Source: Cyclobacteriaceae bacterium
GTDB taxonomy: Bacteria; Bacteroidota; Bacteroidia; Cytophagales; Cyclobacteriaceae
NCBI GenBank assembly: GCA_019638235.1
Contig: JAHBUE010000001.1
Coordinates: 1,970,492 to 2,034,491 of the forward strand
Direction: 5' to 3'
DNA length: 64,000 nucleotides
In this document: positions 43,556 to 52,853 of the stretch, one piece after another
Layout of the letters: each line of letters begins with the position of its first letter
How positions within the stretch are numbered: the first letter of the stretch is position 1
Program-made: the position numbers and the translations under genes
The notes under the pieces: model-generated
What the model saw: only the letters and a program-made list of their open reading frames with translations
Databases searched by the model: none
Told to the model about the DNA's origin: nothing

Positions 43556-45829
43556 TTATTTCTCGGCAAGTATCAGTGTTGAAGGGGCGTTTGGTAGCCA
43601 TTGACTTTTCATAACCACAAGTTTTTTCCAGCTCTCAAGGCTAATCAGCATCAGGCTCTGCTGTTTCAAAAACTCTTTATCGATTACTTTTTCATCTAAC
43701 AGGCTGATGTGATTGGGAGTTGCTTGCCCGATAACGGTGATGATTTCATTGATTGCCGGGTTAGCTTTTATCTGCCCGGCTGTATCGAGAATGGTAACCT
43801 GCGACCCGGTATTGCTAATGAACTTTTGTGAATATTGGATAAGGAAAGTATCGTCCTGCGAAAGAAACGGGATAAACACATTATCTGTGTTGTGTAAACC
43901 CTTATCAATCAGTATCCCAACGGGTACTTTGGTTTTGCTAAGAATCATTTTTGTTCGCTCATCGAAGGGCGAATCCTCAATCATGTCTTTCTTTCCGGTT
44001 ACCGTGTTTAACAGTTTTCCGGGGTTGATGATGCGCGTAGTGAAGCCTAAAACTTTTCCCAGCAAACTGCCTTCAAAAATAGATTGCCCGACTCCGATAA
44101 GCAGCAAGTCGTAATCTCCGTTGTTAGCTACTTCTGCAATGTCGGAGTCAATATCGTTAGAGGTTTTGAATAAAGTGGTTATTTTTTGATTTAAACCTTG
44201 CGCTTCGCTGATTAATGGAGCAAAACTCTCTCTTTCATATTCGGCTTCGTTGTAGTGGTGCAGCTCATTGCTTGCCGTAAGGTGAAGGGCTGTTACAGAA
44301 ACGTTTTCATTTAATTTACGGATGAAGCTGTTCGCTAATCGCAATAACGACCTTCCGCGTTCGGGATGCCCGAATGAAATCAGTATTTTGAATTTGTCTG
44401 GTTGACCGACTTCTTCCGGTGTTTCTTCCTTTCTTGATTTAAAAATCCAGTTAATTAAATCCAGCGCAGGGCCTGTCATAAATGTTGTAACCAATGCCAT
44501 AATTACCATCATGGCAAAAATTTCGGGCGACAGTACTCCCAGGTCATAGCCTATATTTAAAACCACTAATTCCATCAACCCTCTCGTGTTCATTAACGCG
44601 CCAAGCGTTAAGCTGTCTTTCCAACTTTGCCCGACAAACTTTGCTGCTAATGCGCTTCCCAGAAATTTTCCGGTAACGGCTACAAGAATAATTGCCCCGG
44701 CTATTTTCCATAGATATATATCATTGAGCAACCCGATTTGTGTTCGCAGCCCCGTAAACACAAAAAACAACGGAAGCAAAAGCACCATGGCTACATCTTC
44801 TACTTTTTCAATAAAGATGTTTCTGAACTTTACGTTTTCAGGCATAATAGCACCTGCCATAAATGCCCCGAACAAAGCGTGGATACCTATTACCTCCGTT
44901 ATATAAGAAGAGATGATTAACGTGAGGAAAAAAATGCCAACAATAGGCTTGCTCATGTGTTCTCTTGATGTGTGCAGATCGCCAACTTGTTTTAAAAACG
45001 GGCGAACTACTTTTATCATAAGAAAAACATATCCTACCGCTAACAGGATAACATACAATGAACTGGTAAATGAACCTGCCTTTACGATGGCAATTACGGC
45101 TGCCAGCAAACACCAGGCGGTTATATCATCTGCGGCTGCGCAGGTAATAGCAATTGTTCCGAGGCGTGTTTTGTGAATGCCTCTTTCCTGGACAATGCGT
45201 GCCAGAACAGGAAATGCGGTAATGCTCATGGCAATACCAATAAACAATCCGAATGAAGAGAATTGTATATTTTGTGGTGCGAAGGATTCGTACAGGAAGT
45301 AGGCTAACCCTAACCCCAACGTAAACGGAAAAATAATGCTGGCGTGGCTAACTACTATGGCATCCTGTGCTTTGTTTCGTAACACGTTCAGGTCTAATTC
45401 CATACCGACCACGTACATAAAAAGAATTAAACCAATCTGGCTCAGGAACTGCAAGTTGCCAAGCGATTGTGTAGGGAATAATGCTGCCGAGAATTCAGGA
45501 AAATATAACCCGATAAGCGAGGGGCCGAGAACGATACCCGCAATCATTTCGCCTATTACTGTGGGTTGACCAATTTTTCTTGCAGCCCAGCCAAAAACGC
45601 GCGCCACAAGAATAATGGTTACAATCTGTGCCAGCAAAATGGCTAACGGGTGCTCCAGGTTGTGAACCAGCGCATCAATAAATTCTGCCCACTGACTTTT
45701 TCCAGATTCGTGAACAGCGATATTTCTTCCTTGTTCTAATTTTGCCCCTAATAAAATAGTCCAGTACATCAGGGCGGAAAACCCTCCAATGGTAGTTATA
45801 TAAAAAATGCTGTTCCTGTATTTTTTCAT
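43556..45829 (-). CDS. Cation:proton antiporter (CPA2/KefB-like) with C-terminal USP-like region
   Basis: 757 residues. About twelve membrane helices occupy residues ~60-440, with IGEMIAGIVLGPSLIGLYFPEF, AADDITAWCLLAAVIAI (with the conserved Asp pair) and the GALMNTRGLMELVVLNIGYDLG signature. The remaining ~280 residues are cytoplasmic and resemble two universal-stress-protein folds (FKILISFGHPERGRSLLRLA, DYDLLLIGVGQS). It exchanges Na+ or K+ for protons. It is a stand-alone gene between the two sugar loci, convergent with GH43. Confidence 0.92.
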   Translation of the reverse strand: MKKYRNSIFYITTIGGFSALMYWTILLGAKLEQGRNIAVHESGKSQWAEFIDALVHNLEHPLAILLAQIVTIILVARVFGWAARKIGQPTVIGEMIAGIVLGPSLIGLYFPEFSAALFPTQSLGNLQFLSQIGLILFMYVVGMELDLNVLRNKAQDAIVVSHASIIFPFTLGLGLAYFLYESFAPQNIQFSSFGLFIGIAMSITAFPVLARIVQERGIHKTRLGTIAITCAAADDITAWCLLAAVIAIVKAGSFTSSLYVILLAVGYVFLMIKVVRPFLKQVGDLHTSREHMSKPIVGIFFLTLIISSYITEVIGIHALFGAFMAGAIMPENVKFRNIFIEKVEDVAMVLLLPLFFVFTGLRTQIGLLNDIYLWKIAGAIILVAVTGKFLGSALAAKFVGQSWKDSLTLGALMNTRGLMELVVLNIGYDLGVLSPEIFAMMVIMALVTTFMTGPALDLINWIFKSRKEETPEEVGQPDKFKILISFGHPERGRSLLRLANSFIRKLNENVSVTALHLTASNELHHYNEAEYERESFAPLISEAQGLNQKITTLFKTSNDIDSDIAEVANNGDYDLLLIGVGQSIFEGSLLGKVLGFTTRIINPGKLLNTVTGKKDMIEDSPFDERTKMILSKTKVPVGILIDKGLHNTDNVFIPFLSQDDTFLIQYSQKFISNTGSQVTILDTAGQIKANPAINEIITVIGQATPNHISLLDEKVIDKEFLKQQSLMLISLESWKKLVVMKSQWLPNAPSTLILAEK

Positions 45830-46016
45830 AGCGACATGCGCAGGAGTATAACTCTCATCGTTTGCTTTAATCGAAGCGGTAATATAAGACCAAAAAATTA
45901 AACGGGGTAGTTGTTAACTGAAAAATGAAACAGCGTGTAAAAATTATTTATGAGCAGGCGTTTTAAGCCGTGATTAGGACGTTTTTACCAAGCGAGGTAT
46001 TGCAAATCAGTTTCCT

Positions 46017-47231
46017 TCAGGGAGAAGTGAAACTTACCCATGCACTTTCCGCTTTTTCTTTCGTCATTTTCCCGTTGAATACCACCAGCCTGTATTTCAG
46101 TGTATAGATATTTCCAGGTTGCAATAACCAGTCCTTGTCTTTTGTGGGAGCGAAATTGACAAACACATCGCCTCTGCCGCCAGTTGATTTTTTATCCCAT
46201 ACCCGCAAAGGTTCGGGATGGTTGTAATTGGATGTATGCGACAGCATCACGATGCCGCCTTCGTCATCTTCCGGCAACTCGCCATATACGATAATCCATT
46301 TTGCCTTTGTGTTGTCTGTATTATCTCTTGTGTTTCCTTCGGAAGTGAGCATCTCGGAATTACCCTTGTGCCAGTATTCAGTAGCCCGCCATCCCAAACC
46401 GCCATAACGATAGGCGATAATTAATAAAGGACTTTCCGAAGCGCAACTGAGGTTTGAAGTGATGTCAACAATGTAGTAATCATTGCTTGTGCCGGGTTTG
46501 TAAACCCTTACGGTTTGTAGTTCATTCAAGGCAATTTTTTCGGTGCTGTCTTTTTTAAAGACCACGTGCTCGTGCAGGGCAGTGTATTCGGCAAACACCG
46601 GCCCATCGGCTTGCGAAACAAATTCTGCAAACCGGACAGTGCCTTGCCCGCCCCGGATATTCCAGAAATCAACGGTATCCTGTTCAAACAGGGTGCGTGT
46701 CCAGGGATTCCAGATGCCATAGTGATGGTAATGGTCGGGGGGCTGTATGCGGGTAAGTGTTTGCCCGTTTAGTGTTTGCAACGGATGAATAAAACCGCTG
46801 CGTTTGTAATGGCTGTCCTGCCCGGCTGGCGGATAAACCGTTTCGTACTGGTAGCTCAGTAAATCTTTGTCGCCCGAACGAATGACCAATGCGCCATTGT
46901 CGTTTACAACTTTAATATCATCGAATTTTTCCGGAGCAGCTTTGGAAATTTTGTATGTTCTTTTCGTAAGCCCGTCCTGCGGCCGGATAGTCCAATACAA
47001 CCTTCTCGGATTGGTTTCCGATACCTGGAAGGGGATGGCTGTGTCCTCGCCTCCGCTTGTTTCCCAAAGTGATAAAGAATTTTCCGGAAGCGCAGTGAGG
47101 CTGTCGAGATTAATACTGAAAGGAATATCTAACTCCGAAGCGGGTAATTCAACGCTGAAGGTTGTTGCCTGCTGGCAGGACATACTCATGAAGGCCGAGA
47201 GTGATGTTAGTAATATAAATACTTTGTTCAT
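46017..47231 (-). CDS. DUF6807 (PmoA-like) secreted protein
   Basis: 404 residues with a lipobox-like signal (LSAFMSMSC). The hallmark region is SGFIHPLQTLNGQTLTRIQPPDHYHHYGIWNPWTRT, followed by WNIRGGQGTVRF. This matches the PF14100/DUF6807 family often found with sugar-degradation genes in Bacteroidota and Planctomycetes. Catalytic activity is unknown to me. It sits downstream of uxuA after a gap of ~280 nt. Confidence 0.78.
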   Translation of the reverse strand: MNKVFILLTSLSAFMSMSCQQATTFSVELPASELDIPFSINLDSLTALPENSLSLWETSGGEDTAIPFQVSETNPRRLYWTIRPQDGLTKRTYKISKAAPEKFDDIKVVNDNGALVIRSGDKDLLSYQYETVYPPAGQDSHYKRSGFIHPLQTLNGQTLTRIQPPDHYHHYGIWNPWTRTLFEQDTVDFWNIRGGQGTVRFAEFVSQADGPVFAEYTALHEHVVFKKDSTEKIALNELQTVRVYKPGTSNDYYIVDITSNLSCASESPLLIIAYRYGGLGWRATEYWHKGNSEMLTSEGNTRDNTDNTKAKWIIVYGELPEDDEGGIVMLSHTSNYNHPEPLRVWDKKSTGGRGDVFVNFAPTKDKDWLLQPGNIYTLKYRLVVFNGKMTKEKAESAWVSFTSP

Positions 47232-47288
47232 GACAATGTATTAAGTGTTTGCTCTGCTAACGGTTTAATCTCAATATCATTTGCCCTT

Positions 47289-47313
47289 GTTGCCGGTGAA
47301 GAACACCGGCAAC
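47289..47313 (-). terminator. Strong hairpin between uxuA and the DUF6807 gene
   Basis: GTTGCCGGTG and CACCGGCAAC form a perfect 10-bp stem around a 5-nt loop. It lies in the ~277-nt gap after uxuA on the minus strand. No U tract follows, so it may be a rho-dependent stop, a processing signal or a regulatory site. I see no gene in the rest of the gap. Confidence 0.45.
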
Positions 47314-47508
47314 GGCTGGAGTCAAAAAATCGGGTGATAGGAGGGCTTGGTACTTGCAATTTTCTGCTGTCCGTTAATGTTAGCACGGTCGTCAAATGGG
47401 GTTGCCACCTACTCGTTTATATATGTAACAAATCTACATAAATACTCCACCAAATTGATGGGTTGTGTGGTTTCGTTTGCTGTTGTGCTGATGGTTTTTG
47501 CTATTTCT

Positions 47509-48678
47509 TCAGGCTGGGAAATCCAGCACACTTGCAATACCTTGTTCAACTCCCCGCAATTCTGCCAATCCTTTTAACCGGCCAATGGCCGAGTAGCCAG
47601 GATAGGTTTTCTTTTTTAAATCATCCAGCATTTGATGGCCGTGGTCGGGGCGCATGGGTATGGATTGCCCTGTGCGGTTCATTAACAATAATACTTCTTT
47701 TACCACTTCAGCCATGTTGGTGTCGCCTTCGAGATGGTTGGCTTCGTAAAAGTTTCCTTCGCTGTCGCGTTTGGTGTTTCGTAAATGTAAAAAGTGAACA
47801 CGTTCACCAAATTTTTTGAGCATCGCTACAATGTCGTTGTCAGGCCGTGCGCCATACGAGCCGGTACAAAAGCATAAACCATTTGCCGTAATGGGTACAG
47901 TGTCTAACAGTTCTTGTGCATCACGCTCCGTGCTCATCACCCTCGGCAAACCCAGAACAGAATAAGGCGGATCATCAGGATGGATAGCTAATTTCAACCC
48001 AATTTCTTCAGCTACTGGGGCAACCTCCTGTAAAAAATTAAACAGGTGTTGTTTGAGTTTAGCAGCATCAATATGTTCGTATTGTTTCAATGCGGTTAAA
48101 ACCTGTTCAGGAGTAAAACTTTCATCGCTGCCGGGTAACCCCAGCATGGTGTTTTGAAAAAGAAATTTCCTTTCTTCTTCGCTCATGCTGCTGAAGCGGT
48201 CAGTAGCTTTTTTTATTTCTTCAGGTGAATAATCTTTTTCTGCATGGGGTCGTTTTAATAAGAATAAATCGAACGCAACAAAAGCCGCCCGCTCGAAATA
48301 GAGCGCCTTGCTTCCGTTGGGCAGGGTATAGGCAACATTTGTGCGAAGCCAATCAAGAATGGGCATGAAGTTGTAGGTTACAACTTTCAACCCGCATTGT
48401 GCTACGTTTCGTAAACTGGTTTTGTATTGGTCAATGTATTTTTCGTATTCACCGGTTTGCTTTTTAATGTCTTCGTGCACCGGCAGACTTTCAATCACTG
48501 TCCACGTTAAGCCTGCCTCTTCAATTGTTTTTTTTCGTTTGTTGATTTCTTCAACAGTCCACACATCCCCGACAGGGATGTGGTGCAAGGCTGTAACTAC
48601 ACCGGTACAACCGGCCTGACGAATATCGCTGAGGCTCACAACATCGTTGGGCCCATACCATCGCATGGTTTGTTCCAT
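47509..48678 (-). CDS. uxuA: Mannonate dehydratase
   Basis: 389 residues from the ATG at 48678 ([20 protein letters not shown]). Typical UxuA elements: [39 protein letters not shown] with metal-binding His, [16 protein letters not shown] and [10 protein letters not shown]. It dehydrates D-mannonate to KDG, the last specific step of glucuronate use. It follows the SDR gene by ~26 nt in the GH67 operon. Confidence 0.95.
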   Translation of the reverse strand: MEQTMRWYGPNDVVSLSDIRQAGCTGVVTALHHIPVGDVWTVEEINKRKKTIEEAGLTWTVIESLPVHEDIKKQTGEYEKYIDQYKTSLRNVAQCGLKVVTYNFMPILDWLRTNVAYTLPNGSKALYFERAAFVAFDLFLLKRPHAEKDYSPEEIKKATDRFSSMSEEERKFLFQNTMLGLPGSDESFTPEQVLTALKQYEHIDAAKLKQHLFNFLQEVAPVAEEIGLKLAIHPDDPPYSVLGLPRVMSTERDAQELLDTVPITANGLCFCTGSYGARPDNDIVAMLKKFGERVHFLHLRNTKRDSEGNFYEANHLEGDTNMAEVVKEVLLLMNRTGQSIPMRPDHGHQMLDDLKKKTYPGYSAIGRLKGLAELRGVEQGIASVLDFPA

Positions 48679-48704
48679 TAAAATCATAGCTGCAAATCTA
48701 CAAC

Positions 48705-49445
48705 TCAAAATCCAATTGAGTTCCCGCCATCAACAGGAATTACAGTACCGGTCATAAATGTTGAGTCATCGGAAGCAAGAAAATAAGCGGTGTTGGCAAT
48801 ATCGCCCGGGTCGCCCAGCCGCCCCATAGGTGTGCGCGAAAGCACTTTTTGTTTTCTCTCCGGGTCGCCATTCAATGCCGTTGACGACATTTTTGTGGCG
48901 ATAAAACCCGGTGCGATACTATTTACACGCACGCCATGTGGAGAAAGCTCAACAGCAAGAGTTCGTGTAATGCCTTCAATAGCTGTTTTTGAGGCTGCGT
49001 AGGCCACTACGAACGGCAAACCGTATTGTGCTGCCATGGAACTGATGTTGATAATACTTCCTGATTTTCTTTCCACCATGTTTTTTGCTACTTCGCGTGT
49101 AATGGCAAACACGCTGGTGAGGTTGGTGAGTATTATCTGCTGGAATTCCTGGTCGGTAACTTCCAATGCGCTTTTCTTTAAGTTTATACCGGCATTGTTT
49201 ACGAGAATGTCAATATGGCCGTGCTTTTTTATAATTCCAGTAATGAGTTCGGGTAAGCCGCCTAAGTTGGTTACATCAAAGGCAATCGCTTCACAATTGG
49301 CGCCAAGAAGTGAAGCGGCTTCATTTAATTTTTCCTGGCCTCTGCCGAGGATGATGGTATGAATGTTTTGTTCGGTAAATTTCTTTGCAATAGCAAGGCC
49401 GATTCCTGATGAGCCTCCGGTAACGATAGCAATCTTTTTTTTCAT
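48705..49445 (-). CDS. SDR oxidoreductase, probable fructuronate reductase
   Basis: 246 residues from ATG 49445. The SDR motifs are [12 protein letters not shown], a catalytic Ser in ISSMAAQ and YAASK. General sequence does not fix the substrate. It lies between GH67 and uxuA, and no UxuB of the mannitol-dehydrogenase type is in this locus. The missing step between UxaC (fructuronate) and UxuA (mannonate) is a reductase, so this gene is the natural candidate. Confidence 0.8.
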   Translation of the reverse strand: MKKKIAIVTGGSSGIGLAIAKKFTEQNIHTIILGRGQEKLNEAASLLGANCEAIAFDVTNLGGLPELITGIIKKHGHIDILVNNAGINLKKSALEVTDQEFQQIILTNLTSVFAITREVAKNMVERKSGSIINISSMAAQYGLPFVVAYAASKTAIEGITRTLAVELSPHGVRVNSIAPGFIATKMSSTALNGDPERKQKVLSRTPMGRLGDPGDIANTAYFLASDDSTFMTGTVIPVDGGNSIGF

Positions 49446-49467
49446 ATTGTATATCAATTAAACCTTT

Positions 49468-51627
49468 TCACCACTGTGGCCTGATGCCGGGTGCATAAGG
49501 GAATTCCAAATTCATATAATACTGTAATGCTTTATCCGGCTTTTCCATTCCTGCCGGTATTTCCATGCCCGAAAATGTCTGGAAATACAACACACAAGCA
49601 TTGCGCCACCAGATGGCTTCTTTGTATTGGATATCCAATAACATTTTTACCTGTTCAAAACGTTCACGGTCAATTTTTCCTTCCAGGGTATTCCATTTTT
49701 GCTGAACAGCTTTCATCGCATCTGCCCCGGCATAATACTGATGGCAGAGTTCTTCCCACAATGTTCTTCCCGATTTCAGTTTTTCGCTCCAGCCTACATG
49801 ATGAAACCACAACAAAAATTTCTCCGGACATTGTTCACGCGAACCAAAAACTTCGGCAACCGGCCCTGCATACTGTGCAACAGCGTTGCTTCCGGTTGCA
49901 GAACGATTAAAACCGATGCCATCTTTATTTGCCTGATGATAATATACTGAAGTCCAGTCGGCACGGTGCCTATCTTTAATCCACGGTGCCGGCCCGAAAT
50001 GATGACTCCACCCCATGATATGATGCAGACCCAATGGTGTCATGTATGAAACAGTGGTTTCCCACGAGTTATCCATAATCTCTTTAACAGGATTAACAAA
50101 GTCGGGTGCATTGGTGAACGTCATGCGTAGCCATTCTTCTGCTATGCTTTGCGCAGAAAGTTGGTGATCCCACGCCAATCGCCCGAAGGCATACCAGTTT
50201 GCCTGTGCGAAAGGATGTCCCGTCCAGTTTCTGTCGGTGCCAATGTTGGCAACACCGGCAATACCTGAGAGCTGATGATTATCCAGCGAGCCATCAATCA
50301 CATTGGCAACAGTTGAGCCTTTACCTTTTGCGTAAGTATCATCATCAAGACATTCTTTAAACTGATTGGCTAAGTAAACCAGGTGCGTGCTGAACCCGGT
50401 GTATTCCTGCGTGAGTTGAAACTCCATCATTAAAGGAGTTTGAGGCATAGCGCCAAACATTGGGTGAAAAGGTTCGCGCGGCTGAAAATCGATAGCCCCG
50501 TTTTTTACCTGTATCAGAATATTTTTTCTGAATGTTCCGTCAAGCGGTTTGAATTCGTTGTAGGCCTGCTTGGCGCGATCATCGGGAACATTTTCATCAT
50601 ACACAAACGCACGCCACATCACTACACCGTTAAATGGCGCTACGGCATCGGCTAACATATTGGCGCCATCAGCATGATGACGGTCGTAGTTTTGCGGGCC
50701 TGGCTGACCTTCAGAATTTGCTTTCACCAAAAAGCCCCCGAAGTCGGGTATGAGCGAGTAGATTTCTTTTACCTTGTCTTTCCACCATTGCTGAACGGTT
50801 GGGTCTAACGGATCGGCCGTTTTTAATCCTCCTGCTTCGATAGGGGCGCTGAAGCGCGCAGTGAGGTAAATCTTTACACCATAAGGACGGAAAACATCGG
50901 CAAGCGCAGCAACCTTTTCTAAGTAATACGGTGAGAGTATGCGGGCATTTGCATTAACATTGGTTACAACCGTTCCGTTTATACCGATGGAGGCATTGGC
51001 CCGTGCATAATCGTGGTAACGCGGATCGATATAGTCGGGTAACTTGTGCCAATCCCATAATGAAAAACCGGCATAGCCGCGTTCAACAGTGCGATCAAGA
51101 TTATCCCAATGGTTCAACACCCGCAGGTTGATGCGTGGCGAACTTTCAATATCGAGTTTATTAATGGGTTGATGTGTTTGCAGCAGTTTAAGAAAATGAA
51201 AAGTGCCGTACAGTACACCAACATCTTCCTGTGCGGTAATGATGGTTAACTTCTTGCCCTGATACGTTGTTGTAAGAATCAAAAATCCTTCGCGGCCAAG
51301 TTTTTGTAATCGTGTATCGAGATTGAGGTTACGGATGATTTCGGAAGACTGAGGTGTTCCGGCAAGAATAACAGATGCTTTTACCGCTTTTACTTCAGGA
51401 ATATTTCCGAGCAATCCCGTAAGGCCCGAATGAATTTCTTTCTTTACCAACGAAAGTGTAGGGGAGTTGCCCTGCACCATCCATCCCGAAATATTTTTTT
51501 TATACGTTGCCGCTACCGACTTGTCGTTTATGCGATCATACCGTAACCATAGCCGGTATCCGTCTTCGCTATGAACGGCAGGCATAAACGAAACAAGCAA
51601 TATGAAGAGTAGTGGCAGTTTTTTCAT
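49468..51627 (-). CDS. Alpha-glucuronidase, GH67 family
   Basis: 719 residues, full length, with a signal peptide (LLFILLVSFMPAVHS). The three-domain GH67 layout is recognisable: an N-terminal beta domain with EDGYRLWLRYD, then a TIM barrel with LRVLNHWDNLDRTVERGYAGFSLW, GINGTVVTNVNAN and GFLVKANSEGQPGP with a conserved Glu, and a helical C-terminus. It removes (4-O-methyl)glucuronate from xylo-oligosaccharides. The gene lies 16 nt after its LacI regulator gene. Confidence 0.95.
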   Translation of the reverse strand: MKKLPLLFILLVSFMPAVHSEDGYRLWLRYDRINDKSVAATYKKNISGWMVQGNSPTLSLVKKEIHSGLTGLLGNIPEVKAVKASVILAGTPQSSEIIRNLNLDTRLQKLGREGFLILTTTYQGKKLTIITAQEDVGVLYGTFHFLKLLQTHQPINKLDIESSPRINLRVLNHWDNLDRTVERGYAGFSLWDWHKLPDYIDPRYHDYARANASIGINGTVVTNVNANARILSPYYLEKVAALADVFRPYGVKIYLTARFSAPIEAGGLKTADPLDPTVQQWWKDKVKEIYSLIPDFGGFLVKANSEGQPGPQNYDRHHADGANMLADAVAPFNGVVMWRAFVYDENVPDDRAKQAYNEFKPLDGTFRKNILIQVKNGAIDFQPREPFHPMFGAMPQTPLMMEFQLTQEYTGFSTHLVYLANQFKECLDDDTYAKGKGSTVANVIDGSLDNHQLSGIAGVANIGTDRNWTGHPFAQANWYAFGRLAWDHQLSAQSIAEEWLRMTFTNAPDFVNPVKEIMDNSWETTVSYMTPLGLHHIMGWSHHFGPAPWIKDRHRADWTSVYYHQANKDGIGFNRSATGSNAVAQYAGPVAEVFGSREQCPEKFLLWFHHVGWSEKLKSGRTLWEELCHQYYAGADAMKAVQQKWNTLEGKIDRERFEQVKMLLDIQYKEAIWWRNACVLYFQTFSGMEIPAGMEKPDKALQYYMNLEFPYAPGIRPQW

Positions 51628-51642
51628 AAGGCAGAATTAGTG

Positions 51643-52668
51643 TTATCCTTTTTTCAGGGAAGATTGCCGGACAATCAACTCATGGCGCAGTACAATCGTA
51701 TTGAGGTTAGCCGTGTTGCTTTTGTTTAGTTTGTTCAAGAGTGTAGCTGCTGCAATTTCTCCCATTTCCTGCCCGGGATAGTTTAGTGTGGTCAGGTTAG
51801 GCTCAATTACATTTGATATAGGATCGTTGTTAAAACCCACTACCGCAATATCATCCGGTATTTTAATTCCGGAAAGTTTGAGTTCGCGCATACAGGCTAC
51901 GGCAGATGTATCGTTTGAAGCAAATATTCCATCCGGGCGAATTTTCATGTTGAGAATCTGTTGAGCGGCCTCTACACCTCCGGTATCGCTCAGGTTATTG
52001 CTGATTACCAACTCCGGGTCGAAAGCGATTCCTTTCTCCTGAAGCGCTTGTTTATAGCCATCTAAGCGATCGACATATACATTTCTGTTCAAGCTTCCCG
52101 AAAGGTGAACAATTCGTTTACAGCCCTGGTCTAAAAGGTGTTTGGTGGCATCGTAACCTGCCTGGTGGTTATCAATAACAATGCTGGTACAGCCGGGGTG
52201 TTCAATAATACGGTCGAAGAAGATGATCGGGATATTCTTCTTTAATAATGATTCAAAATGATCGGTGTCTTTTGTGTCATAAGCAAGCGAAACCATCAGG
52301 CCGTCAATGCGGCTGTTAAACATGGTGTTCACACCGGCAACTTCTTTTTTGTATGATTCCTGCGACTGGCTGATGATGAGGTTATACCCGTTTTCATTCA
52401 CTAATTTTTCCATACCGGCAATAACGGTTGCCATAAAATAGCTGTTCAGGCGCGGAACGATAACCCCGATCGTATTGGTTTTTTTTCGTCTGAGGTTACT
52501 TGCAAAGGTGTTGTACTGGTACCCCATTTTTTTTGCGGTATCCAGAATTCTCCTTTTTGTATCCTTTCTGATGCCAGGGTGGTCTTTGAGGCCGCGGCTT
52601 ACGGTGGCAGGGGAAACACTGAGGGCCTCTGCTATATCGTAAATGGTGACTTCTTTATGGTGAGTCAT
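51643..52668 (-). CDS. LacI-family regulator of the glucuronoxylan locus
   Basis: 341 residues. The helix-turn-helix is TIYDIAEALSVSPATVSRGLKDHPGIR, followed by a LacI ligand domain (TIGVIVPRLNSYFMATVIAGMEKL). It heads the minus-strand operon and faces GH3. An AATCGATT palindrome (52672-52679) lies 4 nt before its start codon, and a second operator lies at 52735-52748. Self-regulation and control of both operons are therefore likely. Confidence 0.92.
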   Translation of the reverse strand: MTHHKEVTIYDIAEALSVSPATVSRGLKDHPGIRKDTKRRILDTAKKMGYQYNTFASNLRRKKTNTIGVIVPRLNSYFMATVIAGMEKLVNENGYNLIISQSQESYKKEVAGVNTMFNSRIDGLMVSLAYDTKDTDHFESLLKKNIPIIFFDRIIEHPGCTSIVIDNHQAGYDATKHLLDQGCKRIVHLSGSLNRNVYVDRLDGYKQALQEKGIAFDPELVISNNLSDTGGVEAAQQILNMKIRPDGIFASNDTSAVACMRELKLSGIKIPDDIAVVGFNNDPISNVIEPNLTTLNYPGQEMGEIAAATLLNKLNKSNTANLNTIVLRHELIVRQSSLKKG

Positions 52669-52669
52669 T

Positions 52670-52748
52670 TCAATCGATTACATGACAAATTAACACTAAA
52701 AAAGGCAAAAAAATCGGGTTATAAAATAATTAAATGCAATCGGTTGCA
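52670..52748. promoter_or_regulatory. Two LacI-type operators in the divergent lacI-GH3 region
   Basis: CAATCGATTA at 52671-52680 contains the palindrome AATCGATT directly before the lacI start codon. TGCAATCGGTTGCA at 52735-52748 is symmetric at 12 of 14 positions. Both share the core with the susC upstream operator GCAATCGATTGC at 25118-25129. Confidence 0.65.
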
Positions 52749-52853
52749 TAATAATTGATAATTTAGTCTATTCAAAGGTCAATTTCGGAACTCAAAAACC
52801 ACTCAAACCGCATGGAAATGACTAAATTTTACTGGAAACCACGATTTTGTGTT

